In this document: positions 9,501 through 20,631 of the stretch, in pieces | How positions within the stretch are numbered: position 1 is the stretch's first letter | How the letters are laid out: the number at the start of each line of letters is the position of its first letter | Source of the DNA: Plenodomus lindquistii | Lineage: Eukaryota > Ascomycota > Dothideomycetes > Pleosporales > Leptosphaeriaceae | Length of the DNA stretch: 64,000 nt | Assembly (NCBI GenBank): GCA_025504975.1 | Contig: JANUWI010000002.1 | Span: 682,001-746,000, forward strand | Direction of reading: 5' to 3' | The notes under the pieces: generated by a model | Database searches by the model: none | Told to the model about the DNA's origin: nothing | Seen by the model: only the letters and a program-made list of their open reading frames with translations | Position numbers and translations under genes: made by a program

Positions 9501-12500
9501 AGAATGACCATCGAGGTATTCTCGCACCTCCTGTAAGGCTATACGTGCAGCAATGCGCGGGGGAAACCCAACTCCTACGCCTAGACTTGGAAAGGCGATT
9601 GTCTTGAACTCATAGTTGCTCGCCATCCGTAAGGCACTTCGATAGCACTCGGTTAGCATATTGAATTGGCCCATTCCTTTACTTCTGCCATAGCGTGGTC
9701 TAGCCGCATGGATGATCCAAGGGCTGGGCAGATTGTGGCCGTGACTGAGTTCAGTTTGTCCAGCTTTCAGTTTGGGTTTCGATTTCGTCTCTTCCCTCAG
9801 ACCTGGTCCTGCAGCTCTATGGACAGCATTGTTCAGGGTTGTCTTCGTTCTTGATGGAAATAGTCCGCTGTTTGCGCTGTTGATGATTGCATCAACCTTC
9901 AGTCTGGTCAAATCATAATAACAGAAAGAAATCACTTGGTTGTAGGCGTCGTTCGGTGCGTAGCTTTGATCGCGTTGAAGCAGCCGGCGTGATCGGTATA
10001 AAAAGCGCAACGTGGGGATGTCGAGCACACTCATCACGGGCTGCTTTTTAGATTCTTGCTCCTCATCATCGTACGATATGGACCCTGGTGACACATCTCG
10101 AGCACCAGGCGCTTCGTATGTATCGAAGGTAGATTGCTGAGAAGCGACGTCCTTGGCTCCTAAAATTGTGACCGACTTAGTTATTCATCCATAAGGATCT
10201 GTATGCAAATTGCAATTATCATTCGACCCTAGCGGCTAGTATATCCAACCAATTTTGACTAAGAAATGATCAAACGTACCGTCATACAAAAGAGACGAGC
10301 TGAACTTGAGTTTCTCAGGGGACGCCGCACTTTGCTGGAGCTTGATCAACGGGAACTGGTCCTTGTTGAAACGTTCAACTGCTTCAGTCGCTGCAGTACT
10401 GTCTGTAAAGACCGCACTCCCGGTCCAAGAACCATAGCGTTTGTCTATGAACGTGGTGCATGCGTTAGTCCGGGGTTCAGAGATTATTGGGGAATATGTA
10501 CGTACAAAACCGAACCATCGTGGCTCCTGGCATTGACAAGAGGTGCACTCTAAAGGCTTCCCTTTGCTCCAGATGCTTCTCAAACTCGGCTGGGTCATCA
10601 TCTTCAGATGAAGTACCCAAAATGTCGCCTTCAAATTGTGCATCAGACTGGCTGTCATTTGACGGAGGATTCTCACGATCGACGCTTGATTCAAGCTGAG
10701 TTGCTGTCATATCAAGTCGATTGAGACTCGAGTCCGGTATCTGCTGCAGACTCTCAATCGATAAAACGGCTCGAGCAGTTTTTGATCCCAGGATCTGATC
10801 AAGCGATTGTTGGTCTGGAGTCTCCCCTGATAAACGAGAATCAGTCTGGGCAACCTCATAGAAATGATAGAAGGAACATTTCGAAATCTCGTGCAACTCA
10901 CCGGTAGTATCTTCCCCTAATTTTTCTGGTTGTTGTTTTCTCGAATCAGCGCTATCAGTGACTGTGTTTGTGACGGTGAGTGAGCCTGTGCTGCCAGATC
11001 CACCACGGCTTGCCGCACCACTTGCACCATCGGATTCTCCTTCCACGCCGTTGGGGAGAGCAAAAGTCGCAATTCGCTCGAGATGATTTGCAATATGACT
11101 CTGAAAGTCTCCCAGACCTTCAGTATCTGCGGGAGCTAAGCAGACCGGACAAGTGTCCCGTACATCGACGGTGTTGGTTTCGCCAATCTTCACCATCGTA
11201 GGCAATTGGCTCTCAGGGAAGCTATCGAGGTGCTCTCGCCTGAGGTGGTTCTCTAAGCCGGTTCCAGACTTGTATACCGCGTTTGGGTGTTCCGGACATC
11301 GCCAGACTTTGCGATGACTAGCCTCGTGCTCTATCCACTCTCTTCGACTGCGGAAAAGCTGTTCTGCTTGATCACACTCTCCATATGTGCAGCAGTATGG
11401 CTGTAGATCCTGTAAAATGTGAGTTCTCCAGGCTCGTCCCTGTCCGTAACGTGCCGGGCATATAATGTAGCAATATGGACACTCGAAGTCTCTGTCGCCA
11501 ATCGCTGCTCTAGGAGGCGGCGGTAGATCTACGCCGCGACCTTGTATGTCTTTGACTGTGACAGCGTAGCTGGTCACCGATTTAGTGTCGACAATGTCAT
11601 CCAAGGACTGGTGATGATGTGTTGCTTCTGTTCCGGAGAGCATTGTCTTTACAGTCTTCTGGCTGGGAGCATCTTTAAGCAATGCTACTGTGGGATTTTG
11701 CTAGAAGACGTGTGGTCACTGGTCAGTAAAAGCTGTAGTGCTGAAAAGACTTGACATTCGGGAGAGCAGGCCAAAATCACTCGGACAACAGTATGAAGTA
11801 GAAATGGCTACAGTGGTAAAAGTACTCACAGCGTTAGCGAGGGGCTTTCCTCCTCCCAATAAAGCATCTTGGCCGTTTACAAGTTGCACATCAGGCATCG
11901 GCCTTTCTTCAAGCGTTGCTGTTGCCACTCCCAATTTGTCCCGATCTTCAAAATGTCAGCACTTGATCACTATGAGATGCACGTGAACTCACGTCGCTTC
12001 CAGTATTTAAACTGTCGCCTCCGCAGCGTTATAGCTGCACCAAGCCGTATTGCAAGAAAGTCCTCCTGTGGTTGTATATCTGACACGAAAGGTCGCCGCA
12101 ATGCTGTCAACAGCTCTTTGATGTGTAACTCATCATACCCAGCGTACGCGTTCATAATGTCCGCCCCTGTATCGGGATCTATAGGTTTGTAAGACGCCGC
12201 TTTGAGGGACCTTAGCCGTATCGTCGGCGTTCTGATACGGACGCTTAGCTTGTACAAATTGTCGATGATGTCGACAATTTCTGCAAAGCGCATTCCAATC
12301 TCGGTTCGGGATCCATCAAGACCTTCGTCACCTTCGCTGTCATCCTCGTCACTAAAGAAGCCGTCATCAACGTTCTCCTCTTCATCGCTGTCTTTCGATC
12401 CTGACTGTTGTTCATAAGGTAGGCGAGCTCCGGATACAATCGCGTATGCCTCCTTGAGATTCGTTTCGAGTTCCTGCAGGAACTTGAGGGCGTTGCTAGA

Positions 12501-12716
12501 GAGGAGCGGGGAGTCTCGCAGCCGATAATCAAGCGAGCTGTGCCCTTTCTGTAGTGCCCCCAAATTTCCAGACCAGACCCTGAACCTTCCAGCTTCATCT
12601 CCAAGAGCATCATGATCGATTGATGCCGCCCACTTGCCGTCGCTTACGTCGAGCGCATATTGTAAGCTTTTGAATGCTTGCACATTCGCGGCAGTCGCGA
12701 GCCGTAATTCGGACAT
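6594..12716 (-). CDS. Large multidomain protein: fungal N-terminal module, C2H2 block, two macro domains, Ser/Pro repeat tail
   Basis: Five exons are inferred: 12716-11993, 11945-11830, 11700-10506, 10444-10280 and 10159-6594. They sum to 5766 nt, or 1921 residues, with every junction in phase (introns 47, 129, 61 and 120 nt). Residues 1-280 match an N-terminal module common in fungal zinc-finger and ankyrin/NLR-like proteins (RFRVWSGNLGALQKGHSSLD). Residues 353-500 hold a Cys/His block (CPYC, CTYGEC, CPVC) like the acuF-type C2H2 region. Residues 805-983 are macro domain 1 (VDAIINSANSGL, HRAAGPGL, FPSLGVGVGFP). Residues 1223-1395 are macro domain 2 (VDIMVNSTD, IPSIGTGMLNYP). Then come a CPKC-containing region, a fungal C-terminal module (SKWHSIHTGGCSIFVEG) and a low-complexity SRPSAT tail. 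Macro domains bind ADP-ribose or derivatives and some hydrolyse them, so a role in ADP-ribose signalling is likely but unproven. No transmembrane or NTPase motif was seen. The gene faces a DUF7580-type gene across 587 nt. Confidence 0.85.
6754..6861 (-). repeat. 18-bp in-frame minisatellite encoding SRPSAT units
   Basis: Five identical copies and one slightly altered copy of the 18-nt unit cttgaggtggcgctgggt lie head to tail. Read on the minus strand in the gene's frame they encode repeated Ser-Arg-Pro-Ser-Ala-Thr. Degenerate relatives (SRPSAS, SKPSFS, SRLSAS) continue towards 7060, which suggests older rounds of duplication. Because the unit length is a multiple of three, copy-number changes would keep the frame. 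Confidence 0.95.
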
Positions 12717-13303
12717 GATGGCATCTCAAATCCAATTCAAGGCACTGTCATGGGTCGTGAGATTTTTGGCAATCTGTGGGCGATCGCGGCCTCCCAAACG
12801 AAGTCGTGTTTTTTGGTGGGCGAACGTGGTAACGCGGTACACGTTGCAGCCAACCAACAAAGTCGAAGACGCAAGCTCCCTAAACGATACACGAGTGTTG
12901 TATTTCACAACAGCAAGCAATGCTTATAGCTGCGTCTCGATGTCAAGGCATGTGTATTCTGTCGAACATGATGGTCGGGTCGCTGATCCTCCACAGCTTC
13001 AGGGTTGCATGTAAGGCGACCAAGCTAGAGCAATTCGAGTTTGGTGTGGCGCCTCATCTGCAGTTCAGATCGACGTCTGACATGCATGGAGGCTCTCTCA
13101 GCTTCTTGTCGCTTGTTATGAGAAGGGAAGAGCTGCTCATCCGAACGCATTGGAGGCCAGTATGCAGATCGCGATAACGTGAACGTGGCGCGTACTTCAG
13201 GGTGTCCTTCATCGAGTCACGGCAACTAACCCCGCTTGTTCGCCGCTCAGGCACGCGATACTGACAATGGAGCAGGAACGGCCCAAAAAATATCGTATCC
13301 AGC
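12717..13303. promoter_or_regulatory. Bidirectional promoter region of the macro-domain / DUF7580 pair
   Basis: The two start codons (12716 minus, 13304 plus) are 587 nt apart with no supported gene between them. The shared interval suggests that the two genes may be co-regulated. No specific binding site was recognised. Confidence 0.5.
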
Positions 13304-15245
13304 ATGAGTGGCATAGAAGTCGCTGGACTAGTGCTTGGATGTCTGCCGTTGATCATACAAGGTATGTAGAGCGAGCATCGCAGTGCCGTTGCGCCCACTG
13401 ACAGGGTCCAAGGCATCGAGAGTTATAATGAGGGACTTGATCCTATCAAATCGTTTATGCGGTGGGAACAGCAACTGCCACAATTCATACGCAAGCTTCG
13501 CACTCAACATGTCCACTATGCGCTGTCGATTCGGTATGGCATATCAACATCGAACGTTTCACGTGGGCACTGACAAAGCAAGCAGCTACCTTCTCGAGCC
13601 CATCACGTCTGAAGTCGAGCTATCCGAAATGCTGGCGGACCCAGGATCCTCGCAACAGCTCTGGAAGAGCAAAGACATGGCAATGAGACTGCAGGACCGA
13701 CTACAGGAGTCTTACCAGGCATATCACAGCACAATCACAGACATTGAGAGAATTACCAAATTGATAGCAAGCAAGTTGGATCTTGATCGAGCTAATGAAG
13801 TAAGAGCATTATGCGCACCTTCGCCCTTGTTTGGCACTGATTCGTCCTAGCTCACCCGTAACGATCTCGAAGCCATAGTCGCTGCCAACCCCAAGAAAGG
13901 TGACAAGTTCGAGCTGCGGAAACGTATCCGCTTCGGTATGAGCAAGAAGACCATCAAAGGACTACTGAACGAGCTCGATGAGTGCAACAAAGAGCTGGAG
14001 CGATTCAGCGAAAAGACAGAGAAGATCCAGAGTTATCGGAAGTCTGTCAAACCGTCGAATACGGCACGAGTACGACGGTTACAGGGTTATGCGAAGAGTC
14101 TTCATGAGTCGCTTACACTATGCTGGTCATGCACATGCAAATCATCTCACAAATCTAGCCTTCGATTGGATCAGCGAGAAGACGTGTTCGCAACAGCTGG
14201 GAGAAAGACTGCTTCATCATCCAAGACCAGTTTCAACATCTCTTTCTCAACCATCGACGTCGATAACAAACAAAGTCCGTGGCTCTGGCAAGCTGCTGAA
14301 GTGTGCGTTGAAGAGGACTATGACGAGGATAAGCCTAACACCGCACCCATGTTATCGCCAAGACCTAAGTGAGCTGCATCAGATCAACACAACCACGAAC
14401 TCAGTGCTAACATATGCAGGATGACCAAGAGCGTCAGCTTTGGCACTCTGCCGCCATATTCGATACTTGATCCTGTCACCGGTAGTGCTTCTCAGCTACA
14501 AGAAATCAAAGATCTATGTGCATCCATACAGCAGCAAAAAGGCACTTCAGCGATCGGCTTTTCACTCGATAGTAAAAGTATACTCAGAGGCGTGTATCCT
14601 ATTGATACTGCCAAAAAGATATCGCCCTCGTCAGAATTAGTGTCACTGGAAGACCTTCTGGACCGTCGTCCGATCGCGGGTGGGAAACGCGCAAAGCTGA
14701 GCAAGAGGGATAGATACAGCTTAGCCTTGACTCTAGCGTCCAGTGTGCTGTATCTGAACTCAACACCCTGGCTCACGAACCAGTGGACTGCAAAGGATAT
14801 TCTCTTCTACCGAGACACCGCCGCAACCGATACAATCGACGTTGAGCACCCATACGTTGCCCCATCCATGATCGAACTCACAAATACCCAGAAACCACGC
14901 AGCTGGAACAACAAAAACACAATTTTACTTGCACTAGCAACTGCTCTCCTAGAGTTGTACTTTGGCACAACAGCAGAAAAGTACCAAGAGGCAGAACATG
15001 GCGCTACCGACCCAGCCTTGCATCAGAATCCCTGGTTACTCTGCTCCATGGTCCACACATGGGCTGAAGACTCGCAAGACGACCTCTCAGCTGCGTTTCT
15101 GAGCGCTGTGAGGCATTGCTTGCACTGCTTTAGCGAGCCTGGGGCTAGCTTGCAGGACGCCGAGTTCTTGCAGGCGGCGGTTGAGGGAATTGTACTCCCG
15201 CTGCAAGAAGAGCTGTCGCATTTCTTGGGCAAGACTGTGACATGA
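13304..15245 (+). CDS. DUF7580-type fungal protein with hydrophobic N-terminal helix
   Basis: Five exons are inferred: 13304-13361, 13413-13533, 13586-13799, 13851-14368 and 14420-15245. They give 578 residues with all junctions in phase and introns of 51-52 nt. The N-terminus MSGIEVAGLVLGCLPLIIQ is a short hydrophobic helix, followed by the family pattern YNEGLDPIKSFMRWEQQLPQ. Both are typical of fungal proteins carrying the C-terminal domain catalogued as DUF7580. The C-terminal half shows the family hallmarks RYSLALTLASSVLYLNSTPW and HPYVAPSM. No enzyme signature is visible. The hydrophobic start resembles HeLo-like cell-death domains in character only. The acceptor of intron 2 lies in a tandem AAGCAG context, so isoforms differing by one residue are possible. 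The divergent macro-domain partner suggests a shared role, perhaps in non-self recognition; this is inference. Confidence 0.85.
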
Positions 15246-17406
15246 AAAATGGGGCTGACACGGCTGGGGACAATGCTAGAACGACAGGGCCATTTGGTAA
15301 ATTCGTCAGTTTAACACATGCATTGTTGTCGTTTCAACCGGTTGAACTGGTCCGCGGATGCACATGGAAGGCGTTGACTAGGTCAAGCCCTGACACACAA
15401 GCCACTCAACCTCAGGAGCACCCAGGATTTCCTACAGTCACGTTACTTGCCACTAAAATTTTGATTGGCTGCTAACACTCCTCGATGGGCCGTGGACGAG
15501 CTGATTGGATGGGTAGAGCTACCCAAAGCCACGTGACTTCAGAGAATTCTATCTCCACTACACCATGTGGAGTAGTATAAGCATCTCGTTGCTTGTAGGC
15601 TCTTACTCTGGTTCATACTGTGTACGCCACGTGTGAAGGGTTGCAGATGATGACCAAATCAGGTGTAGCTCAAGATATTGACGATACGATGACCTCGGGA
15701 GCCACGAACATCACCTCGTATTGCTCACATCATTCTCGTATCCGGCCCACCCGCTTGGTGTCTGGATCTGGGGTAAAAAGACTAGTGTGCCAGACTGTCC
15801 GACGTCCAGAGAACCATCGAGAAGTTGAGACATCATAGCCCTGCAACGTGCATGGCAAGAGAGCACCGATATTCGGCTACGAAGCGTTGTGGCGATAAAA
15901 TGTCTACATGCCTAAAAATAAGCAGCCACGCAGCCCATGATACACTCACCGAACAGCAAGTTCCCGCTTTGGGGGACACTGGGCCTCATGATTGCGTATG
16001 AGTGGCAAGACTTCTCAAGCTTTTGCAGTCGACAAGGCAGGTGTGAGATTGTGGAGTAAGCCGTTGCTTGGCGTAAGAAAGCAAATCGAAACGCTGAGAT
16101 AAGTGGTGGGACGAGGGAAACGCACGCAATCACAGCCGTGTTACTCTTGATAACGCACTTGCGCGAGGATCTGCACTCTATGTGAAACATTACTCGATGA
16201 CCTGATGGCTGCATGTTCTTCACGAAGGTTGAGATCGGTGTGCCAGGCAGAACCTTGTGACGACGTCAGAAAGGCGGAGAGGAGGATTAGGATTGGACAC
16301 GTCACTTTACTACGCTCTTCGAATGTGGTCGAAGATCCGCAGAGAAATGAGGGGCTAGGCGATTAGGGGCTAGTGTACTGGCAATATGTACATACATGAT
16401 AGGTACCTTCACGGTACATACACCTACATGCAATAGTCGTACCAAGATGGTGCAAATGGCGTCTGACAAGGGGCACCAAAGAGATGCGGTAGTCCAGGGA
16501 GAGCCAGCACAAGGGGAAGCTGTGTGCGCAAGACTCAAGCGGAGCATGAAAGGTTCCCCGCCTCGGAACACCAGTTCGAAGTCTGGCGTGGACAGAGCCC
16601 CAAAGACTGGAGAGCCGCGAGCGGTGATGGCTAACCAAGCGAGGTGGCTTCGGGAATGGCTCTCGCAGGCGCATATGCAAAGCTGAAACAAAGGGCATCG
16701 GTTGGACGAACAAGGCGGGGGTCAGGCGGCGAATGGGCGCAGAGGAAGCGAATTGGCCACTGCAAGATCCCAGAGCAGACGGCCTCCTTTCATATCCAGG
16801 CAGCTGTTGGATGCGCACCGGAATAGGAGAAGGAGTGAGCATGCGTAGAGTAGATGCACTCCGTGGCGACGATAGCAGCGTGAATAATATAGATGCGCTA
16901 TTTATAGGCGGTGCAGGTTCAAATCCAAGTTCGCGGTTAAACAGCAGAGTAGGCGCGGAGGTTGCTCCAGTATCGACGTGCGTCAAGGTGATGAACAACA
17001 CCAAACAAGGCCTGCGCTCATGGTAAACACCCGCCGCCCGTTTCCTCACCATCACCATCGCCACCACCACCCACCGCTGTCTGTGCCCGTCCCCCAAACG
17101 CAGGAGGATTACTGCCTTGTCTCGTACAAACCTAGTGCAGCACACGGCCGAATTGTGGAATCCACTCGCGAATCGACCCAGGGGGCCCTGACCGCCAAGG
17201 CACCCCTTTCGTCGAACGTCACCTCCACTTTCTCCGACTGCAATTCGACCTTCTGCTGCCAACTCTCCTCCCCGACCGGCGCGCCTGCTTGCACACCCAC
17301 ACGACGCTCGCTGATCCACCGCCTGCTGCCCGCTGCCCGCCCTGGCCCCCCGCGCTGAGCGCAACACGACGCTCGCTGTCGCTTTCTCCCTTTGACCGCC
17401 GACACC
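15246..17406. other. Intergenic region upstream of KNR4
   Basis: No gene was recognised in these 2.16 kb. The ORFs present overlap on both strands and have no family resemblance. The 3' part (about 17030-17406) is C/T-rich and probably 5' UTR or promoter of KNR4. A small hairpin-like inverted repeat (CTCCAC ... GTGGAG) lies near 15555-15575. Confidence 0.45.
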
Positions 17407-19088
17407 ATGGCACAACAGTACGACACCCTCCCCCGGGGAGATTGCGGTCTCAGACGGGGCCACGTGACTGACAGCAAGACAGAATCGCCGCGACCTTCAA
17501 GGACTTCTGGCACACAATGACGTCCAACGACCGCCATGCCTCGCACGACTCGCCCTACCGCACCGGCCGCCACATCCCCATCCCCCAGAGCCGCCATTCC
17601 GCCCTCACCTCGATAGCCACGAGCGGCGCCGAGTCCCGCATGGACCTGGCCTCGCCCTACCAGCACGACGAGCTGGCCACGAGCAATGGCTTCATCGGCT
17701 CGCCCAAGGGGCCCTTATCTCCGAGCTCGCCCTACTCCCCCGGCATGCGCGGCTCGCTCAGCCGCCAGAACACAACCGACTCGGAAGCCTTCGACAAGGG
17801 CATCAACGGCCAGATCCAGATGCAGGACTTCAACGAGGGCCTGCCCCCGCCGCCGCCCGTCTCACACTCGTGGAGGCGCATTGACCGCTGGGTCGAGGAC
17901 CACTACGAGGAGCTCTTTGACAACATCTGCGAGGGCTGCACAGCAAACGATGTCAATGAGCTGGAGCACGAACTCGATTCCACCCTGCCCATGGACGTGC
18001 GCGAGTCGCTGCAGGTGCACGATGGCCAGGAGCGTGGAGGTCTCCCAACAGGCCTCCTCTTCGGCATGATGTTGCTCGACTGCGAGGAAATCGTCATGGA
18101 GTGGAAGAACTGGCGCAAGGTCGCCGAAGAATACCTCACCAACAAGGTCGACTACTCCACACCGCAAATTCCAGTCAAGGCTTTTGCTGGCTCCTCCACC
18201 GCTCCTCCAGTCGCACAGCCACAGACGACTGGCAACCCTCTTTGGCGACAGGAACTGCTGGCTCGTCAAGACTCACAACCTCCGGGTGCTGTCCAGAAGT
18301 TTTATGCTCACCCGGCCTGGATCCCTCTTGCGCGCGATTGGGGAGGCAACTATCTCGCTACCGATCTTGCGCCCGGACCCACTGGCACATGGGGACAGAT
18401 CATCATCTTCGGCCGCGACTACGACTGCAAATACGTTGTTGCGCGATCGTGGGGCGCCATGCTTGCCATGATCGCAGACGACTTCAACTCCAATAATGTG
18501 CACGTGGACGAAGACAGCAGCGAGTTGAAGCTCTTGGCCTTCAAGCGCCAGAATGTCGAGCCTCCTTACCTCGAGATCCTTCGCTGGCGATGCGATCAGA
18601 AGAACGGCCGCAGACCTCAGCCGAGGAGACGACCTAACAGCGGTCTGCGCGTAAACCCAAATGCGCCTGGCATGGTTGTCCCAAGCAGTACCGCTAGCAG
18701 CCCATACCACAGCCCGGTCATCGCTCCCGAAGACCGCGGCCGCAGCCCTCACCGCTTGTCGACCAAGTCTAAAGGCATCAGCCCCCGCGGCAAGCTCTCA
18801 AGCCCGTTGGCCCGAGTCGCAGAAGAGACGCCGCAGCCGATCCGCGTACACACCGATCTCGACTCGAAAGCAAGCACCAATGGTGAGAAGCTCATCCCTG
18901 TCGAAACCCCTAGGCCTAGCGGCGACGAATTCCCCCCAGCCCGAGCAAGCTTGAGTAGCGACAAGGAAAACGCGAAGGAAACTACAAAGGAAAATACAAA
19001 GGAGGCGACGAAGGAGAAAGTCCAGTCTCCATCGTCTTTGAAGAACCCTGCGGCCGAGACCGAGGAGCTGAAGACGGTGGAGATATAG
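17407..19088 (+). CDS. KNR4: Cell-wall assembly regulator, KNR4/SMI1 homologue
   Basis: Two exons are inferred: an 11-nt first exon (17407-17417) and 17483-19088, joined across a 65-nt intron. This gives a 538-residue protein beginning MAQQIAATFKDFWHTMTSND, as expected for fungal KNR4 proteins. Without the tiny exon the first 15 residues are lost. The core, residues about 120-375, has the SMI1/KNR4 pattern: SWRRIDRWVEDHYEELFD, LPMDVRESLQVHDGQERGG, GLLFGMMLLDCEEIVMEW and GGNYLATDLAPGPTGTWGQ. In yeast, KNR4 coordinates cell-wall integrity signalling with Slt2 and calcineurin, and affects beta-glucan synthesis. The flanks are Ser/Pro-rich and probably disordered. The C-terminus has repeated K-E-x-x/K-E-T units (18963-19020). 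The intron contains a CACGTG. Confidence 0.9.
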
Positions 19089-20631
19089 GATTTCTCTCAC
19101 GTTTGCTCGCAAGCTGATGATGATCAACATTAACGATCTACCTTATAGAAACGACTGGATACTTGCGATATTACCTTTTACAAAGCGCACTCCAGAATTT
19201 GCTATTTTTCTCGGGAATGTAGGCGTCGGTGGAGTGCCCTCTTGCAACCCGGGGAGGCTGCAGTTACATTGTGTTGCGCAATCACCCCTGTTTCGGGCTT
19301 TTTGTGGTGATTGTCTACCTCGATTTATTCATACGATTTGGCTGTATCGTATCAATTCAACCAGCCATGTCAAGCTTTCGAACAAAGAGCTTCCCACGGA
19401 ACCTTCTACCTACGCACACCGAATCCCATACACGAGCCCCTGAATCAGCACACACACACACACACGTCACTTCAAGCACATTTGTACAACACTGTCCTCA
19501 TTTTCGAATTCTGACGTTACAATTCGTGGATTGCGGCATCACTTTCCCTTTTGCACACATGCACGAACAACACATGCACCTACTCCCACCTACCTGGTCT
19601 GTCTGAGCATCGAGCGACGAGCATTGAACCGCTTGGCGGCTTCCCTGGGGTCGGTTTGGAGCTTTTCGTCTCCAATTCTCTTATTTTCTCTGGCGCTGGA
19701 GAGAGAGAGAGAAGGAGGGCTTTGATAGCGGTTCCCCTTTTCCTGGCGTCTTCTGTTTGCGCGCTTGTGGTAATTCATGGGTCTAGGCGTGAGGAGATTC
19801 GGTAGTGGAGTGATGAATGGAGTTGCAGTGGATGATGGGAAGGGGAGTTTTTTTCGGTGCGGAGAGAGAGAGAGAGCGGGAATGTATGATTCTGGGAGTC
19901 GTCTTTTCTGTTTTTTTTTTCTTTCTTCTTTTGAAAGTTCATATGCATGGGAAGGCGAAATTACGTAGGATGAATTGAGATTTTGAGATTGTTCGAGTTT
20001 GTGAGAGATTGGTTGAGAATGTCGTGTTTGCTAGTGTGTGCTCAGCCTTGCGTGAGGAGCGAGATGCTGTTCTGGCCTCAAGATAGGCAGGCAGACTGCC
20101 AATAAGGGTTTTGTTGTCATGGAGCTACATTCGACTGCGCCTGCTTTCTTGGAGTGTGGTTGCCTTGTTGGGAGTGTGGCTGTCGTCATCTGGGCTGATG
20201 GCACAAACAATCGTTCCTCATCATCTTTCTTCTCTCGCCATCCTCATACACTTACACGAAACTGCCTCTTGCTTAAGGCTATATACATCTCTCATCCGTG
20301 CGCAGTATTCGGGGACTCGCCATGTCGCCAGCATCGACCGATTGCAAGACTCACTTCGATCACGCAGCCACCTACGGCGGGTTATGCAGTATTATGTCGA
20401 AGACTGCGGCGATATGCCAGTAGTTTGTTTAGCATCAGGCTGTGACTGGCCCCGTACGTACAGCTTGCATGGTGGCGTCCACAAAGCTGACAGTTAGCGA
20501 CCGAGGCGCAGCAAGGCTGAAACTCAGCCTTCTCTGCGTTACCATATGAACTCTGGATTCTGCCGCCTAATTCGACAGTCTTCCTATCCCAACTTTTTGA
20601 TCGCCTCACGAATCCGAAATCGACAAGGTCC
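19089..20631. other. Intergenic region rich in simple repeats
   Basis: This is the 3' flank of KNR4 and upstream flank of the membrane-protein gene. Short ORFs at 20111-20497 might include a missing first exon of the downstream gene, but none could be joined with confidence. Otherwise the region holds low-complexity sequence. Confidence 0.4.
19449..19925. repeat. Cluster of microsatellites: (CA)n, (GA)n, T-tract
   Basis: Four separate simple tracts lie within 480 nt: (CA)n at 19449-19465, (GA)n at 19699-19712, (GA)n at 19862-19876, and a T-run followed by a T/C-rich stretch from 19911. They lie just downstream of KNR4 and are likely polymorphic between strains. Confidence 0.9.

Noticed and set aside
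16913..16926. GGTTCAAATCC, a tRNA B-box-like sequence
   Set aside because: The flanking bases do not form a T-stem, and no acceptor stem or anticodon arm can be drawn.
16363..17463. 366-codon minus-strand ORF upstream of KNR4
   Set aside because: Composition is Arg/Ala/Ser-rich with no recognisable domain; it covers the KNR4 first exon and its 5' region, and a real gene there is not needed.
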